Source: Anniella stebbinsi (lineage: Eukaryota > Chordata > Lepidosauria > Squamata > Anniellidae). From it: 64,000 nucleotides of DNA. The DNA is taken from the NCBI GenBank assembly GCA_029215795.1, contig JARDYH010000002.1, positions 295,399,973 through 295,463,972 on the forward strand. Direction: 5' to 3'. The notes beneath the pieces were generated by a model. The model did no database searches, was not told where the DNA came from, and saw nothing but the letters and a program-made list of their open reading frames with translations. Positions 23,301 through 34,262 of the stretch are shown here, one piece after another. The translations under genes were made by a program, and so were the position numbers. The first letter of the stretch is position 1. Each line of letters starts with the position of its first letter.

Positions 23301-23752
23301 CCTTCTAGCAATAAAATGACACTTTCCAGGATTTTCTCCACATTTTCTTCATTTTTTTGTGTGTGTGTTGGCTTTATTCCCTTCCCTCAATGCCCTGAAA
23401 TGATGCTAGGTATATGGTGCATTGTAGAGGATGCAAAATGGGGGTCAGGCTGACAACACAGTTGATGCTGTTGCCACTTGTAGTGGCAGTGCAACCCCCC
23501 CCCCCAAAAAAAAATTTAAAAAAAGAAAAGAAAGAAAGAAACTGTTCCTAATGGTGATGCCTACCTTTGTAAACTAGACCATATATACCCACAATTTTGT
23601 GCAAATAGTGCTATCTGTTGTCATGATTTTGCGCAATTCATGATTTGCACAACCCCCCCTCCCCAAAAAGGCAAGCTGACCTGACTCAGCATGTGCTGAG
23701 ATTTTTGCGTACCAGCACCCCAGTGGTGGAATGCCCTCTTCAAGGAGGCTAA
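23301..23752. other. Unassigned DNA with C/A homopolymer tract
   Basis: Includes a run of Cs followed by As and a GAAA-rich tail at 23495-23541. No gene was recognised. Confidence 0.6.
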
Positions 23753-23834
23753 TGGCACAATGCTATGCATGATGGCTGGGGATTGCTGGGAGTTGTAGGA
23801 CTTTTTTCTGTCTAAAAGACATAGGATTGTGCCC
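23753..23834. mobile_element. Harbinger-like MITE with TAA duplication
   Basis: An 82-bp element with inverted ends TGGCACAATGCTATGCATG and 'acataggattgtgccc'. TAA flanks both sides (23750-23752 and 23835-23837), and the centre carries 'gggagttgtaggactttttt'. A 3-bp TWA duplication is the hallmark of PIF/Harbinger insertion. Confidence 0.78.
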
Positions 23835-23934
23835 TAAATTCAGCTCCTCTTCTGCTTTTAACAGTTAATGCCTGTCTGTGATTTATTATCAGTCCCTGGT
23901 TTCAAAATATGTTTTACATTTTTTTAGTTTTATG

Positions 23935-24030
23935 TAGAATCATAGAATAGTAAGAGTTGGAAAAGGCCTATGAGGCCATAGGGTCCAACCCCCTGCTCAA
24001 TGCAGGAATCCACCTTAAAGCATATTTTTG
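23935..24030 (-). mobile_element. CR1 3'-end fragment
   Basis: 'agaatcatagaatagtaaga' followed by 'gggtccaaccccctgctcaa' and 'gcaggaatccacctt' matches the 3' end of the large CR1 at 10692. About 95 bp survive. A severely 5'-truncated copy. Confidence 0.9.
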
Positions 24031-24559
24031 GGTGGAGCTTGCAGATGAGTGAGCCAGAGTTGGAGGGGGGCAACCTGACAAAAACCACCAAGCTCCACCC
24101 ACCAAACAAATTCCTATGATATCCCTAGATCAGGACTGTACTTGCTGTTCCTGCACCCAACCATCACAGGATCAGCTGAACAAAGCCTGCACACCTACAA
24201 CAATGTAGTTGGGGACTCTACCTTTTGTCGGTTTTCCAGCCATGCAGAGACAGCAAATGTGTTTAAAGTTTACAAGCACAGGCTTTGTGAAGTTATTTTG
24301 ATGACCCATTGGAGGTCAGGAGAGGAGGCAAAGGGCATGATCCTGGTTCCATCCACCCCACCCCACCCCACCGCTGGGCAGTAGACATCTGCACAGGGCT
24401 AATGTAGAAAAAGAAGGATCGAACGTAATGCCTGACATCTTAATTTGCTGAGACGCAAACAAAGAGAGGGGGTGGGGTGAAAATCTGTTCTGTCTTTTGC
24501 ATATTGAATTTGAAATCCAACAGAAATAGCTGCATGACAATTGGAATGTGTCTTTTATT
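24031..24559. other. Unassigned intergenic DNA
   Basis: Contains a CCACCCCA-type short tandem run near 24353-24372. No gene was seen. Confidence 0.5.
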
Positions 24560-24652
24560 TATTTAGAATATTTTCGGAGTGCTCCTCCACTAATGAGTGC
24601 TCAAGGTGATGTACAATAAAAACACAAAGGTTAAGAGTGCAATTCTAGGTAC
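24560..24652. repeat. LINE-tail-like fragment
   Basis: 'ttatttatttagaatatttt' followed by 'gtgctcaaggtgatgtacaa' resembles the 3' tails near 15195 and 28378. It ends where the foldback element begins. Short and uncertain. Confidence 0.45.
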
Positions 24653-25074
24653 ATATGTGCCAAATTTGAGATCAATCCCTCCAACCCTCGATTTTATATG
24701 AATTTATTAAAGATTGTTTCCGTTCTGACAGGTCTGAATGACAGCTCGCCACGTGCATTCCTGTCAGAAGGGAAACGATCTTTTAAAAAATCATATAAAA
24801 TTGAGGGTTGGAGGTATCGATCTAAAATTTCATACACATATTTTGGCATACCCCATAAGCACTGTGACCAAGTTTCAAGCCTCTAACTTTTAAAATACAG
24901 AAGCTATAGGTATATTTATATGGCAGTCCGATAAAATGATAAAATCGGCCAAAAATCATCGTCTCCAATGATTATCGTAGGTTTTTCTATCGTATCGTTA
25001 TCGTTAAACACATGCACGATAACGACCCTATCATATCGTTATCGTCCATTTTAATGATACGATACACAGCCCTA
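24653..25074. mobile_element. Left-truncated AT-rich foldback hAT-type element
   Basis: Collinear with the element at 12776-13438. It shares 'aaatttgagatcaatccctc', 'gtttccgttctgacag', 'accaagtttcaagcctctaa' and the end 'gatacgatacacagccctac'. Roughly 230 bp of the left arm are missing, so the left boundary is a truncation and no duplication can be scored. This copy shows the family is repeated and not unique to the CR1 insertion. Confidence 0.85.
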
Positions 25075-25559
25075 CCTAGCATTGCCCATCCAGCCAGGCT
25101 CAATGTCTAAACATGCTTAGGATTGAACCCTAAAATACGTAAAATTACAAAACCTAAAATGTATTTTAAAATGAAGGGTAGATGATAAATTGGAGAGGCA
25201 TACACTTTTGAAAACTCAGTGGGACACTAAAGAGGAGGCAAAGTTAGGGAGCAATCCTATGCATGTTTTGACAGAAAAAAGTCCTAAAACTCCCAGCAAT
25301 CAAGTTCACTTCTCTTAAGAGGTGGAACATGCAACAAGGCCTATAGCAAATGTACAAATTACTCTCCAGTAGTTGCATTTAAAATTGCAGCAATCCTATC
25401 ATCTATTGTGGCTGGAAGGACAGTAAAGTAGGCAGGCTAAATCTGGGATTCTCTAGTAACTTCAGTAAGAGAACTTTTAGTTATGCCACCTCTTTTGTTA
25501 TGTAATGTTGTGCCATTCAGGGGCAGAAAACATATAGAGGCATGGGGGAAGCATAGGAT
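25075..25559. other. Fragments of TTA-flanked MITEs in unassigned DNA
   Basis: Contains 'cttaggattgaaccctaaaa' (25120-25137) and 'gggagcaatcctatgcatgt' (25247), ends of the GGGTGCAATCC-type family beside TAA and TTA. The rest is unassigned. Confidence 0.55.
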
Positions 25560-26470
25560 GTGGTCCTATTTTATTATTTTATTTATTTATCAACATACAC
25601 ACCCAATAGTTGAAGCTCTCTGGGGGTTTAACAAAAATTAAAACCATAAAATATAAGAACACAATAAAACATAATATATAAAATATTTAAAACTTTAAAA
25701 CTTTATACTGCTACTGGCTTAAATTCACAGCATTAAAGCCAGCAGCAGTATAAAGATCTAAAATCACAAAAGCACATTGAAAAAACAAAACTGAAGGACT
25801 AAGGACATCATCAGATGAGTGTTTTATGGCAAGCTCATGACTGGCCATACATGGATCTTCACAGACGTTTTGACAATGCTGCAATCCTTCCAAATGTCTC
25901 CCACTCCTTCTGTCATTTTTCCCCGCTTCAAAGTACCACCTGGAAAATCCGATTCTTCTGGCTGTAATGCTAATTGGCGCTATTTCCTGCCATGTGCAGG
26001 AGAAGCAGCATGATAAAAATGCCCACTGAATGGGCCACATGGTCATTGCTTGCTTCCTCTTTCTTCCCCGTGTAAAGAAAGAGGAAGCTGTTTGTCCCTA
26101 TTGTGGGACAGAAGCAGGAGGCAAAGCGATGGGAGGGAAACACGATTCTCCTTCTGTCTGATGTTCCTTGAAAAGGCTTGGGAGAATACAAAGACTTTCA
26201 CCTGGAGTCAAAAAGACCATGATGCAGGTTCCAGATGAGCCTCTCTAGGGAGAGCATTCAACAACCACAGTGCCACCTCTGTAAAGGCCCTCTCTTTAGT
26301 AGCCACCCACTTCACCTCATTTGGCAGGAGCATCCTAAAGTCCACTGTTCCCTGACCACACCCTGGCTCCACCCTCTTGCTCTGGTTGTGTCCTGCCAGC
26401 ATCAGAGTTCTACCAACTCAAGAATAGCACTATAGTGATGTAAACTCACTAAGTGGAACACCTTTAGGAT
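25560..26470 (-). pseudogene. L2-like LINE 3' region, interrupted
   Basis: The right part (26170-26470) encodes, on the minus strand, LPNEVKWVATKERAF and ALWLLNALPREAHLEP, the C-terminal tail of L2-clade ORF2. The left part (25560-25800) is its 3' tail, with a TTTATTTATTTAT run and 'gttgaagctctctgggggtt'. Between them sits a separate element at 25801-26169. Compare 33040-33110, where the two parts are contiguous. A dead retrotransposon relic. Confidence 0.8.
25801..26169. mobile_element. Short DNA transposon inserted in an L2 relic
   Basis: It begins AAGGACATCATCAGATGAG and ends 'ctgatgttcctt', imperfect inverted repeats. Its interior shares 'gcccactgaatgggccacat' with 17496-17852 in the opposite orientation. 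It splits an L2 tail whose two halves are adjacent in other copies, which is good evidence for an insertion. No open frame matches a transposase. Confidence 0.65.
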
Positions 26471-27284
26471 CAGACCATGTTGGGGGATTTGAGAGCGATC
26501 CTCTCCCTACCCAGCAGGCATCACTACAGAGGACAGAATCCACTATTTAGTCTGCACAGAATTTGAAAGTTAAGAGACCATAAATCACCACAGTTGTCTT
26601 TTTGACATTTTTCTTAACCATTGAACTTAAAAACAGTTGAGCTCACTTGATAATAATTTGGTCAGACAGAAATCCGGTTGGCCTGCCAGTTTGTGGTTCA
26701 TTATGGTAAGCTTCTATCTGTAATTTACTCCTAGCCACAATGGAAAAGGGAATTTATCTCCAATGTGTGTTGCATTACATCGGGTTACATGTCATGCGGT
26801 GCCATGACACAATGTAGTTTTGCAGAGCCAGATAAAATGCAACACATTTTTTCAATGTAGCTCACACAGAATGTGGCAGCATGTTTTGATGGAGCAAGTT
26901 CTTGACAAAGGAAGAAAGAAAATGTCCTGAATCAGCAAGACTTTGTCAAGCCGCTCTCAAGTTGCTGGTTCCTTATTTCCAGAAGAAGGGATCTTGGGAG
27001 CCTTGGTGTCTGCACTGTGGAATGACGTGGAGCTGGAGGTGTTCAGAAATAAGGAGTTCCTTATGTTCGTTGGAGTGGTGAGATTCTGAGATAAAACTAG
27101 GCTGATCTGCAAAGCAGATGGCTGATGCATACCATTGGTTTGGGGGGCTGCAACCTATATTATGGCCTGGAAGCCGCTATAGTCACCTGTGGACTCCAAA
27201 CAAAACAACTCAATTTTGGGCAGGTGACTGAATACAGCCGAGAGTGCGGCAATGGGTAGACAAGCAGGTGGACCCTGCAGACTG
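26471..27284. other. Unassigned intergenic DNA
   Basis: Sequence of fairly high complexity. 26960-27110 is a little GC-richer but has no convincing exon. No repeat family was recognised. Confidence 0.45.
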
Positions 27285-27537
27285 GATCAGAGTCTTCCTA
27301 GAATTCGAGTGGGAAGGGACTTGTTGGGCGGCGGCTCCTCTAGTCCGGTTCTGTGTTCAGTACAGTCTATACCACTGTCAATCAGCTCCTCCTTTTAGAA
27401 GGTTCCCCTAATCTGCTTTTCTGTAGTGACTATCCATTGGTTTAGTCTTGGCTTCTGGGGCAAGAAAGAACATCTGACCCATCATCTGTGTGACCACCCT
27501 TCTGGTATTTGAAGAGAGCAATCATGTTCATTAGTTG
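27285..27537 (-). mobile_element. Old CR1-like 3' fragment
   Basis: 'tagaattcgagtgggaaggg', 'ctctagtccggttctg' and 'gtgtgaccacccttctggta' followed by 'tttgaagagagcaatcatgt' parallel the CR1 3' region at 10700-11040 in the same order. Strong divergence indicates age. Confidence 0.65.
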
Positions 27538-27545
27538 ATTTCTGT

Positions 27546-28254
27546 TAGGAGTGTGCATGGACCCCAAAAATCAGATCAGAATCAGTGCCTAAGATCGCAT
27601 CGGAAGCTTCCCAGTTTGGTTCGGATGCCATTTTAGGTGTTTTCGCCATAGGCTTACATTGGAGGAAGAAAGAAAGCTTTCCCCCAATGCAAACCTATGG
27701 CGAAAACATGGGGGCGGGGGAGTGGGAACCTAACTCCCCCTCCCTCCCTGTCCCTCCCCCCCACTCACACTCCTTACCTGCTGGGGCGCCCGCTTCCGTC
27801 CACTGCCGTCCACTGTTCCAATCTACTGAGAAACAGGCTTCACGGCCTAGTTCTCATCACCTGGCGCTCTACTAAGATCTAGGCCGTGAAGCCTGTTTCT
27901 CAGTAGACTGGATCCGCGGATGGTAGCAGATGGAAGTGAGCGCCCCACCAGGTAAGTGGGGCCCTCCCCTTCCCCCCCACTCATGCTCCTTATCTGCCAG
28001 GGCCACCCACTGCCACCCGCTTGTCCCTTCTACTGAGAAACAGACTTTGTAACCTGCCTTTCAGTAGCGCGATGGGGGGAGGAGGTCCGAGGTCCAATCC
28101 TCCGATCTTTTCTGATCCGGACCGGGTCCTTTCAGATCAGATTGGATTAGATTGGATGATCCAGCTGTGGGGTATCGGAAGTGGATAATTGTATCCGATT
28201 TCGCCTGGATCGGGTCCGGATCATGGCTCGGACCTGATCCGCTGCACACCCGTA
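27546..28254. mobile_element. GC-rich non-autonomous hAT-type element, 709 bp
   Basis: A perfect 8-bp duplication ATTTCTGT flanks it (27538-27545 and 28255-28262). The ends TAGGAGTGTGCATGG and GCTGCACACCCGTA match those at 3654-4734. The interior is again a series of GC-rich palindromes ('aacaggcttcacggcctag' mirrored by 'ctaggccgtgaagcctgtt'), with GATCC/GGATC-rich flanks. It has no transposase. The open frames on both strands within it are artefacts. It inserted next to or into the old CR1 fragment. Confidence 0.92.
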
Positions 28255-28377
28255 ATTTCTGTAATGTTTTCTACTTGCATGTATCATGAGCCATGACAAA
28301 TCTCATACCACAGACGCAATTTCCATATCACCTGATGCAATCTTTTTTGCAGAACAAATCACAAAGCTTTATGGCTG

Positions 28378-28560
28378 ATAAAGCATTTATTTATTTTATT
28401 CTTCATCCTTAATGGGGTTATTCCTTGCCCCTCTGAGCAGCTTACAGCAAAGTCACTAAACATGGCATTAAAACAAGCAAAAGAAAATGAAATGATCAAG
28501 CCATGCATGCACATCATCTGATTTCTCAATGTTTCATAAACGTGAAACATCAAATAAATT
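28378..28560 (-). mobile_element. LINE 3'-tail fragment
   Basis: 'gcatttatttattttattct' followed by 'cttgcccctctgagcagctt' and an AAAC/AAAG-rich run is the pattern of other LINE tails in the window. No coding remnant was recognised. Confidence 0.5.
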
Positions 28561-28570
28561 TAAATATTTA

Positions 28571-28900
28571 AGAGCCATCATGGTGTAGTGCCTCTTTCCG
28601 CCAACCTGCTGCCTTCCAGACTGCAACTTCCAGCAGACTGGCTGGGAATGATTGGAGTTACAGTCCAACACATCTGAACGGCATCAGGGTGGGGGAGGCT
28701 GGTGTACTGGTTAGAATGAACATCAGGCTTAAACCAATAAGAGCCAGGATCAAATCCCAGCTCAGACATGAAGCTCCCTGAGTGACTTTGGGCCAGCCTA
28801 ATCTACCACACAGGGTTGTTGTGAGGATAAACAGAGAGAGGGGATCTTATACGTTGCCCTATGGTCCTGGGATGAAGGGCAGGATAAAAATTTAATAAAC
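28571..28900 (+). mobile_element. tRNA-derived SINE (Sauria-SINE-like), split by a MITE
   Basis: The head 'agagccatcatggtgtagtg' is interrupted and resumes as 'actggttagaatgaacatca'. Then come 'ggatcaaatcccagctcaga' (B-box-like), 'gtgactttgggccagcct' and 'cacagggttgttgtgaggat'. This order matches the well-known squamate SINE with the 'tggtgtagtggttag' head. The interruption is the element at 28591-28701. Confidence 0.82.
28591..28701. mobile_element. hAT-like MITE inserted in the SINE head
   Basis: The CCTCCAGATG-type palindrome ('ccaacctgctgccttccaga' mirrored by 'catctgaacggcatcagggt') is bracketed by GTGTAGTG (28583-28590) and GTGTACTG (28702-28709). This 8-bp target duplication has one mismatch and is made of SINE sequence. 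111 bp and clearly younger than the SINE. Confidence 0.85.
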
Positions 28901-29235
28901 CAATGGCACCTACTGTGCTTTGGCTTTTAGATGGCACTGGGTGATTTGAGATGGCAGCAGGTGAGGCAAAAGCTTTGTAGCGCTTTACATGGGATGGCTC
29001 ATTCAAAGGGAGAGTGAGGGATGGCATCACTGAAAGAATAAGAAGACAGAACTTCCAAGGTGCACTAAATGATAATTTATTCTGCCCAAAATGTTTCATT
29101 TAAGGTCTTTGTCAGAGCTACTGTAAAGCAAAATAGCACTTTGCATACATGTTCTGTTAGAGAATAAATGATAATTTAGTGTACCGAGATGTTCTCTCCC
29201 CTTCTTCCTGAAAAATAATTTAAAAATGAAATAAA
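28901..29235. other. Unassigned spacer
   Basis: Contains a short internal repeat ('aaatgataatttattctg' near 29066 and 'aaatgataatttagtgtacc' near 29166). No gene was recognised. Confidence 0.5.
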
Positions 29236-29310
29236 TACAAATATTTGAGAGCCAGCATGGTGTAGTAGTTCACTTTCCCCCAACTTGCTGCCATCCAGAT
29301 TGCAGTGCTA
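29236..29310 (+). mobile_element. Fragment of SINE head followed by MITE arm
   Basis: 'atatttgagagccagcatgg' and 'tgtagtagttcactttcccc', then 'aacttgctgccatccagatt', repeat the composition seen at 28565-28625. It may be a duplicated or independently formed composite. Confidence 0.6.
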
Positions 29311-29722
29311 GAGGTAGTTTTGGTGGTAGGTAACATGTGGCAGTAATGGCAGAATCTGCTCTTCAATGAATGTATGCTGAGAAGGTGACAACTCAAGTGT
29401 GGAACTTGAGTTGTCATACATTATGTTTGTGGGGTTTAGTCAACAGTCTCCTTCTGTCTGCAGATCAGACACCATTTCGACATACCCCAAACCAAGGCAT
29501 CAATGCTGTTGCCCCTTGATTTGAAAAAAGAGGGCTTAAACCAAGTCTGTGAAAAAGAATAAGAAGCTTGTGAACACTTTAGCGACTGATGCATGGCATG
29601 AAAAGTTTGCCGTGATAGAATGTGAAGTAGAAAACAATAAGAATGAAAATGCTATTAAAATAAACTTGCAATGTGTGAGACACTGCTTCTGATGAGAGGA
29701 CATTATTGTCCAAGTCTATAAC
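29311..29722. other. Unassigned intergenic DNA
   Basis: No gene or repeat was recognised. A short palindrome 'actcaagtgtggaacttgagt' lies near 29390-29411. Confidence 0.5.
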
Positions 29723-29812
29723 AGTATGATCCTATGCAAATTTACTTAGAACTAAGTCCCATTGTGTTCAATGGGACTTAGTCCTAAGTGCGCATGTTTT
29801 GGATTGTATCTT
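29723..29812. mobile_element. Palindromic MITE
   Basis: 'gatcctatgcaaatttactt', 'aagtcccattgtgttcaatg', 'ggacttagtcctaagt' and 'catgttttggattgtat' form a near-symmetric hairpin of the same family as 21515-21590. Non-coding. Confidence 0.72.
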
Positions 29813-32800
29813 TAATGACTAAATGTGGCATAAGAAACATCACCCATCCTTTGTGGTGAAAAGGAGACATGCATTTTGAAGTGTCACCGTATGAATTGAT
29901 AAAGACAATATTAAAACACTTGTAATGTTAAAAATCTTACATGTCTTCTCGCAGGACTGAGACATACCACTCAAGAGGATTAGCTTCTAAAAGTCAGATA
30001 ATCCTCACTGTTGGGATAAAATATATCTTATAGAAATTCTTGTAACATAAGCTACATAGGCATTTCCCTAAAATTAAATTAGCCACCAAAATGGAATTCA
30101 TTTAGATAAGTTTTTAAAAGTTGCTTTAACAATTTGTTTCAAAAGACTTTTTAATACGTCTAGCCAGAGATTATAGGAGAAGAAACAATTTAGGAAAAAT
30201 TAGGTGGAAAATGGAAGCAGAGATGTGGAGAGGTTATAACTTAAGGCTACAATCATTTTAGAGAAAGGAGAAAATACACATTTATTAATTTTTTTATTTG
30301 CAAATTGCATTGGTTTTCAAGATGGCAACACAATTAACAACAAACATTGTAGACATTATAATAAAGAGATCTAATCTACCTTAACTCATGACTGTTGGAG
30401 ATGTGAATAGATATGTTGATGAAAAAGCTTTGGAGGTTACTTTGGACTCTCTATGACACATTTTTATTAATGCATTGCAAACATCACTAATAGCTTTGCC
30501 TGCAGTCTGCTCTGGAACAGCTTCTATGACTAAATCCCATTGCTTTTAGTGGAACTGGATTACACCATTTGCGATTAGGGTGATAAATCCATTTTATTAG
30601 CAAATAAAATGGATTTATGAATAAACCAGTGCAGGATTCAATCGTAACATGGATTTCCAGCATGCAGTAAGGGTGAGGACTAATGCATTTGTTTACACAA
30701 TATACAAATAAATATGTAAAATAAATTTGACTGTGTGACCACTTTGTCATAGAATGCCCTGGAGTGTATAGGGCCAATTTTCAGTGATGTGAATGATCCA
30801 TATTGTACCTAATGAATAAGTTGAATAAGATTAATCTGTCAGTTTTGCTTTCTCCCTTATTCAAATGTTTTAAAATAAGAAGTTCTTTCCATCCTGTGTA
30901 TGAAGAAATGTGTCGGGTTTAGTAAATTCTTATATAAAAAAAACTCAAATGGAATTCTCAACCATCTGCACTGGCTGAACTGAACAGGTGCTATTCCTAG
31001 CATGGAGACAACCATGTCCTACTTGCCTGCCATGTAGCTGTTAAAGATGAGAAGACTTCAGAGGTCAGAAAGAAATGGTGGCAATTCCAATTTAGCGGTA
31101 ATATGGATGAATACACAGGGATTCAAACCCTGGCCTTTATGAGTGAAGTTATCAAAACTCTGGGCCTGAATGCATGAATCTATCAGTTTACATTTCTCTC
31201 ACATTCTTTTTTTTAAAATCCAAAGTTCTTTACATCTTGAATATGGGGAAAATGCAAATTTTGGCAAATTCCTATCTTCAAAATAACTGAAGTGGAATTA
31301 TCATCTGTCCCTAGATGAGAGTGATGATGGAAGTAAATGTTAGAAGAAACGTGGTCTACCTCTAAAAACAACAGGACTGAGTCAACTTCTCTCCCTCCAT
31401 ATCATGCCATCATGTGGTGAGTTTCCCTGTTTCTGCCAATGATGTGGCACACAGCCAAAAGAAACTGCTCAGGCTACCGCTGAGGAAAAAATGGCAACCT
31501 ACTGTTCATTTTCCCTCTCCCACCGTCCCTTCTTGACATGGTTAAATATACTGTCTGTGTTGACATCATTCTGATGTCATCATGTGTGTTTTCTGTTCCT
31601 GCATGCAAAAGCCAATGAAGAAAAATGTATATTGTGCTTTCAATAAAGAAAAATGCACATCAGGACATGGGGTAAATGATATTACTGTACAACAGGGAGG
31701 GGACAAGTTAATACAGGGATGAAATTTTAGAGGAATCCGCATAATTCTTGTAATATGTTATTCCACCCAACCTTGAAAGCCTGTATACCGTTTCAGCAAG
31801 AGATGTTATTTCAATGAAGTATCACTTTACCTGAAAAAAGGCAAATAATCTGTTGTTGGTTTGGCAAACGGCCTGAACAACATCCACACACAGCAGAACT
31901 CTTACAGATAAATCAGTACCCATAATATTATCTACTATTACCCAAGAAATCACATAAAATCGGAGCAAGAGGGATGTTAACAATGCATAAGGTGCTTGTA
32001 GTAGATAAAGTTCCCTTGAGAATTTAGAAAGCCCATAGGAGTGTATATATAATACATAAAAAGTTGTACACAAGCTTTGTGCTAAAAGTCTGGAATGTGA
32101 GCTTCACCACTGAATCAGTGCAACATCTATTCAGGCAGAAAAGAAGTGTTAAATGAAGAGTTTAAAAAACAAACAAACCCAAACCTTTGACAATATTGTT
32201 TGATTTTCTCACAGAAGAATTGATCAGCTACTGGTTTGCATAACCACAGCCATGGAGATTTCTACAAGTTACCAATATGACAGCAACTTGACAATTGTTG
32301 TGTTTATTTATTTTTACCATGAGAGGGAGGAGGACAGTTAGTTTTTCTTCCTCAGGGGCAGAAAAGATATCTTGGGCTGCCACTATTTTGGGAAACCCGA
32401 TGAAAATGAAATTGAGAAACCTCTATTAAGGTACAACATCCCTCCTCCACAAGGGGAATAAATTAGGTAAAAACCTGTACAGTTATGCAGAATGTAGGCA
32501 ACATTCACTTTTGTTCCTCCATCTACCTGAAAAGAATTGGGGGTGGGGGGGGGGGTGACTGGGAGAGTTTTCTGAAAATGAAATATATAGACGTACAAAG
32601 AACTTTTCTTTTCAGCATTATTTCCTACCACGTCTATCTCACTTAAGCAAAGTATTTTCCTTTGGGAATTCTTCTTCTTATTCCATCAATGTGCATGGCG
32701 CTTTAAGGTGTAATATAAGCAACATTACAGGTTCTTGCTGGTCTACCTTGAAACAGTTGCACTCTAAATTTCAACAAAGGGAGAGGAAGTTGATGGTGAA

Positions 32801-32829
32801 AAGAGAAATGGAGGGATACGAACAAAGTT
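29813..32829. other. Long repeat-poor AT-rich stretch
   Basis: About 3 kb with no element I recognise and no credible exon. It has poly-A and poly-T tracts (30288-30300, 30939, 31208) and a G-run near 32540-32555. The interval could hold single-copy regulatory DNA, but no motif cluster stands out. Confidence 0.5.
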
Positions 32830-33930
32830 TGTTGTTTGTTTATTAGTTAACTAGATTTCTATACTGCTCAATAGCCAAAGCTCTTTGGGTGATTCACAAA
32901 ACAAAGATTAAATAAAATACATAAATATTATAAAATAATGTAAAATCTAAAACAAATTAAAACAGCCACAAAATAAAACAAAAGTTAAAATAGCAACAAA
33001 AGACAACGTAGTACAAGGATCTAAAAAGCACCAACACACTTTTTAAAACTGAAAGACTATCAGTCATAAGAGAATATAATACCTGGCACCAAAAAGACCA
33101 CAATGTAGGCATCAAGCAAGCCTTTCTGGGGAGGGCATTCCATTACCGGGTCACCATCACTGAAAAGGAGATGTAGAATTGGGTCTAATCCACATATTAA
33201 TGAAATCTGTGTCCAAAATCTCCCCAGTGGTTTCATGCATATATTAATCAGCAAATAGAGTCCTGTAGAACCCCCATATCACTTTCATGGGGCAGAGTAA
33301 TAATACCCCAGCATCACCTTCTCGAATCAACCATCCAAGCAGTAGTGGAACCACTGCAATATAATACCTCCAAGCCCCAGTCCAGAAGGATATCATAGTT
33401 GATGGGATTGAATGTTGTTGAGAGGTCAAGGGAATTAATTGGCTTGCACTCCCCCTGTCTCTCTCACAGCAAATATTGACCCACAGGGTGACCAAGGTAG
33501 TTTCTGTCCCAAAACCAGTCCTAAAGCCAGGTTGAAAAGGTTCTAGAAAATCAGTTTCATGCATGAGTGCCTGATGTTAACCAGTTTCTTCCAACTTCAT
33601 TAGTTCATTAGTGATTAGTTGTTTGGGCATCTTGCCCACAAAAGGAACGTTGACAAACATCCTATAGTTGTTCAGATCGCCTGGATCAAGGTTAGGTTTC
33701 TTCAGGAGTATCCTGATCACAACCTCTTTCAAAGAGACTAATACCACTTCCTCTCTCAATGAGGAATCTTCAACTTCCTGAACCCAGCTTTACAACACCT
33801 TCCTGTTAGATGTAATAAGCCAACTGGGGCTTGGGTTGAATATACAGATGGTTGGCTGGACTTAGCCAAGCACCTTGTCAACATCCTCAATAACTAGAAC
33901 TCATCCAAGAAAACTGGACCAGACAGTGCT
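32830..33930 (-). pseudogene. L2-clade LINE: reverse transcriptase relic plus 3' tail
   Basis: Minus-strand frames, right to left, read KEVVIRILLKKPNLDP, then DLNNYRMFVNVPFVGK (33577-33759). Next is FLEPFQPGFRTGFGTETTLV (33244-33564), the front half of the L2 reverse transcriptase. In another frame IPLDLS is followed by a degraded motif A, where the expected catalytic aspartate position reads Asn (TFNP). The segment 33060-33160 resembles the C-terminal tail, so much of the middle is deleted. The tail at 32830-33000 has 'gctcaatagccaaagctctt'. Inactive. Confidence 0.85.
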
Positions 33931-33992
33931 CCATTAAAGGAACTGCATTAAATGTAGAGTCTAAGATTCTTTTCCTTTTCCTTAGAGGGAAC

Positions 33993-34262
33993 ACATGGAG
34001 CCTGATCTAGATTGGGACCCTGGTGTGGGAGGTGAGGTGGCTTTAACTCTTTGCCCCACACTACAGTCCTGATCCAGGTATGGGTGGTGGTGTCACTGAT
34101 TTGAATGGAGAACAAAACTCCCACTGGGGCAAATGGCAGCTTTCCCCCATCCATGCAAACAACAGGAGTGAGGGGCCCAGTCTGGATTTGACCAACAGCA
34201 GGGGAGAAAAAGGTTACAATATCCCTACTTCCCACATCAGGTCTCAATCTGGATTGGGGTCC
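33993..34262. mobile_element. Imperfect palindromic DNA transposon
   Basis: 'cctgatctagattgggaccc' and 'ggtgtgggaggtgagg' at the left are mirrored by 'cctacttcccacatcaggtc' and 'tcaatctggattgggg' at the right. An internal palindromic 'cactacagtcctgatccagg' region adds to the fold. No target duplication was identified. Not coding despite a 99-codon minus frame. Confidence 0.6.
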
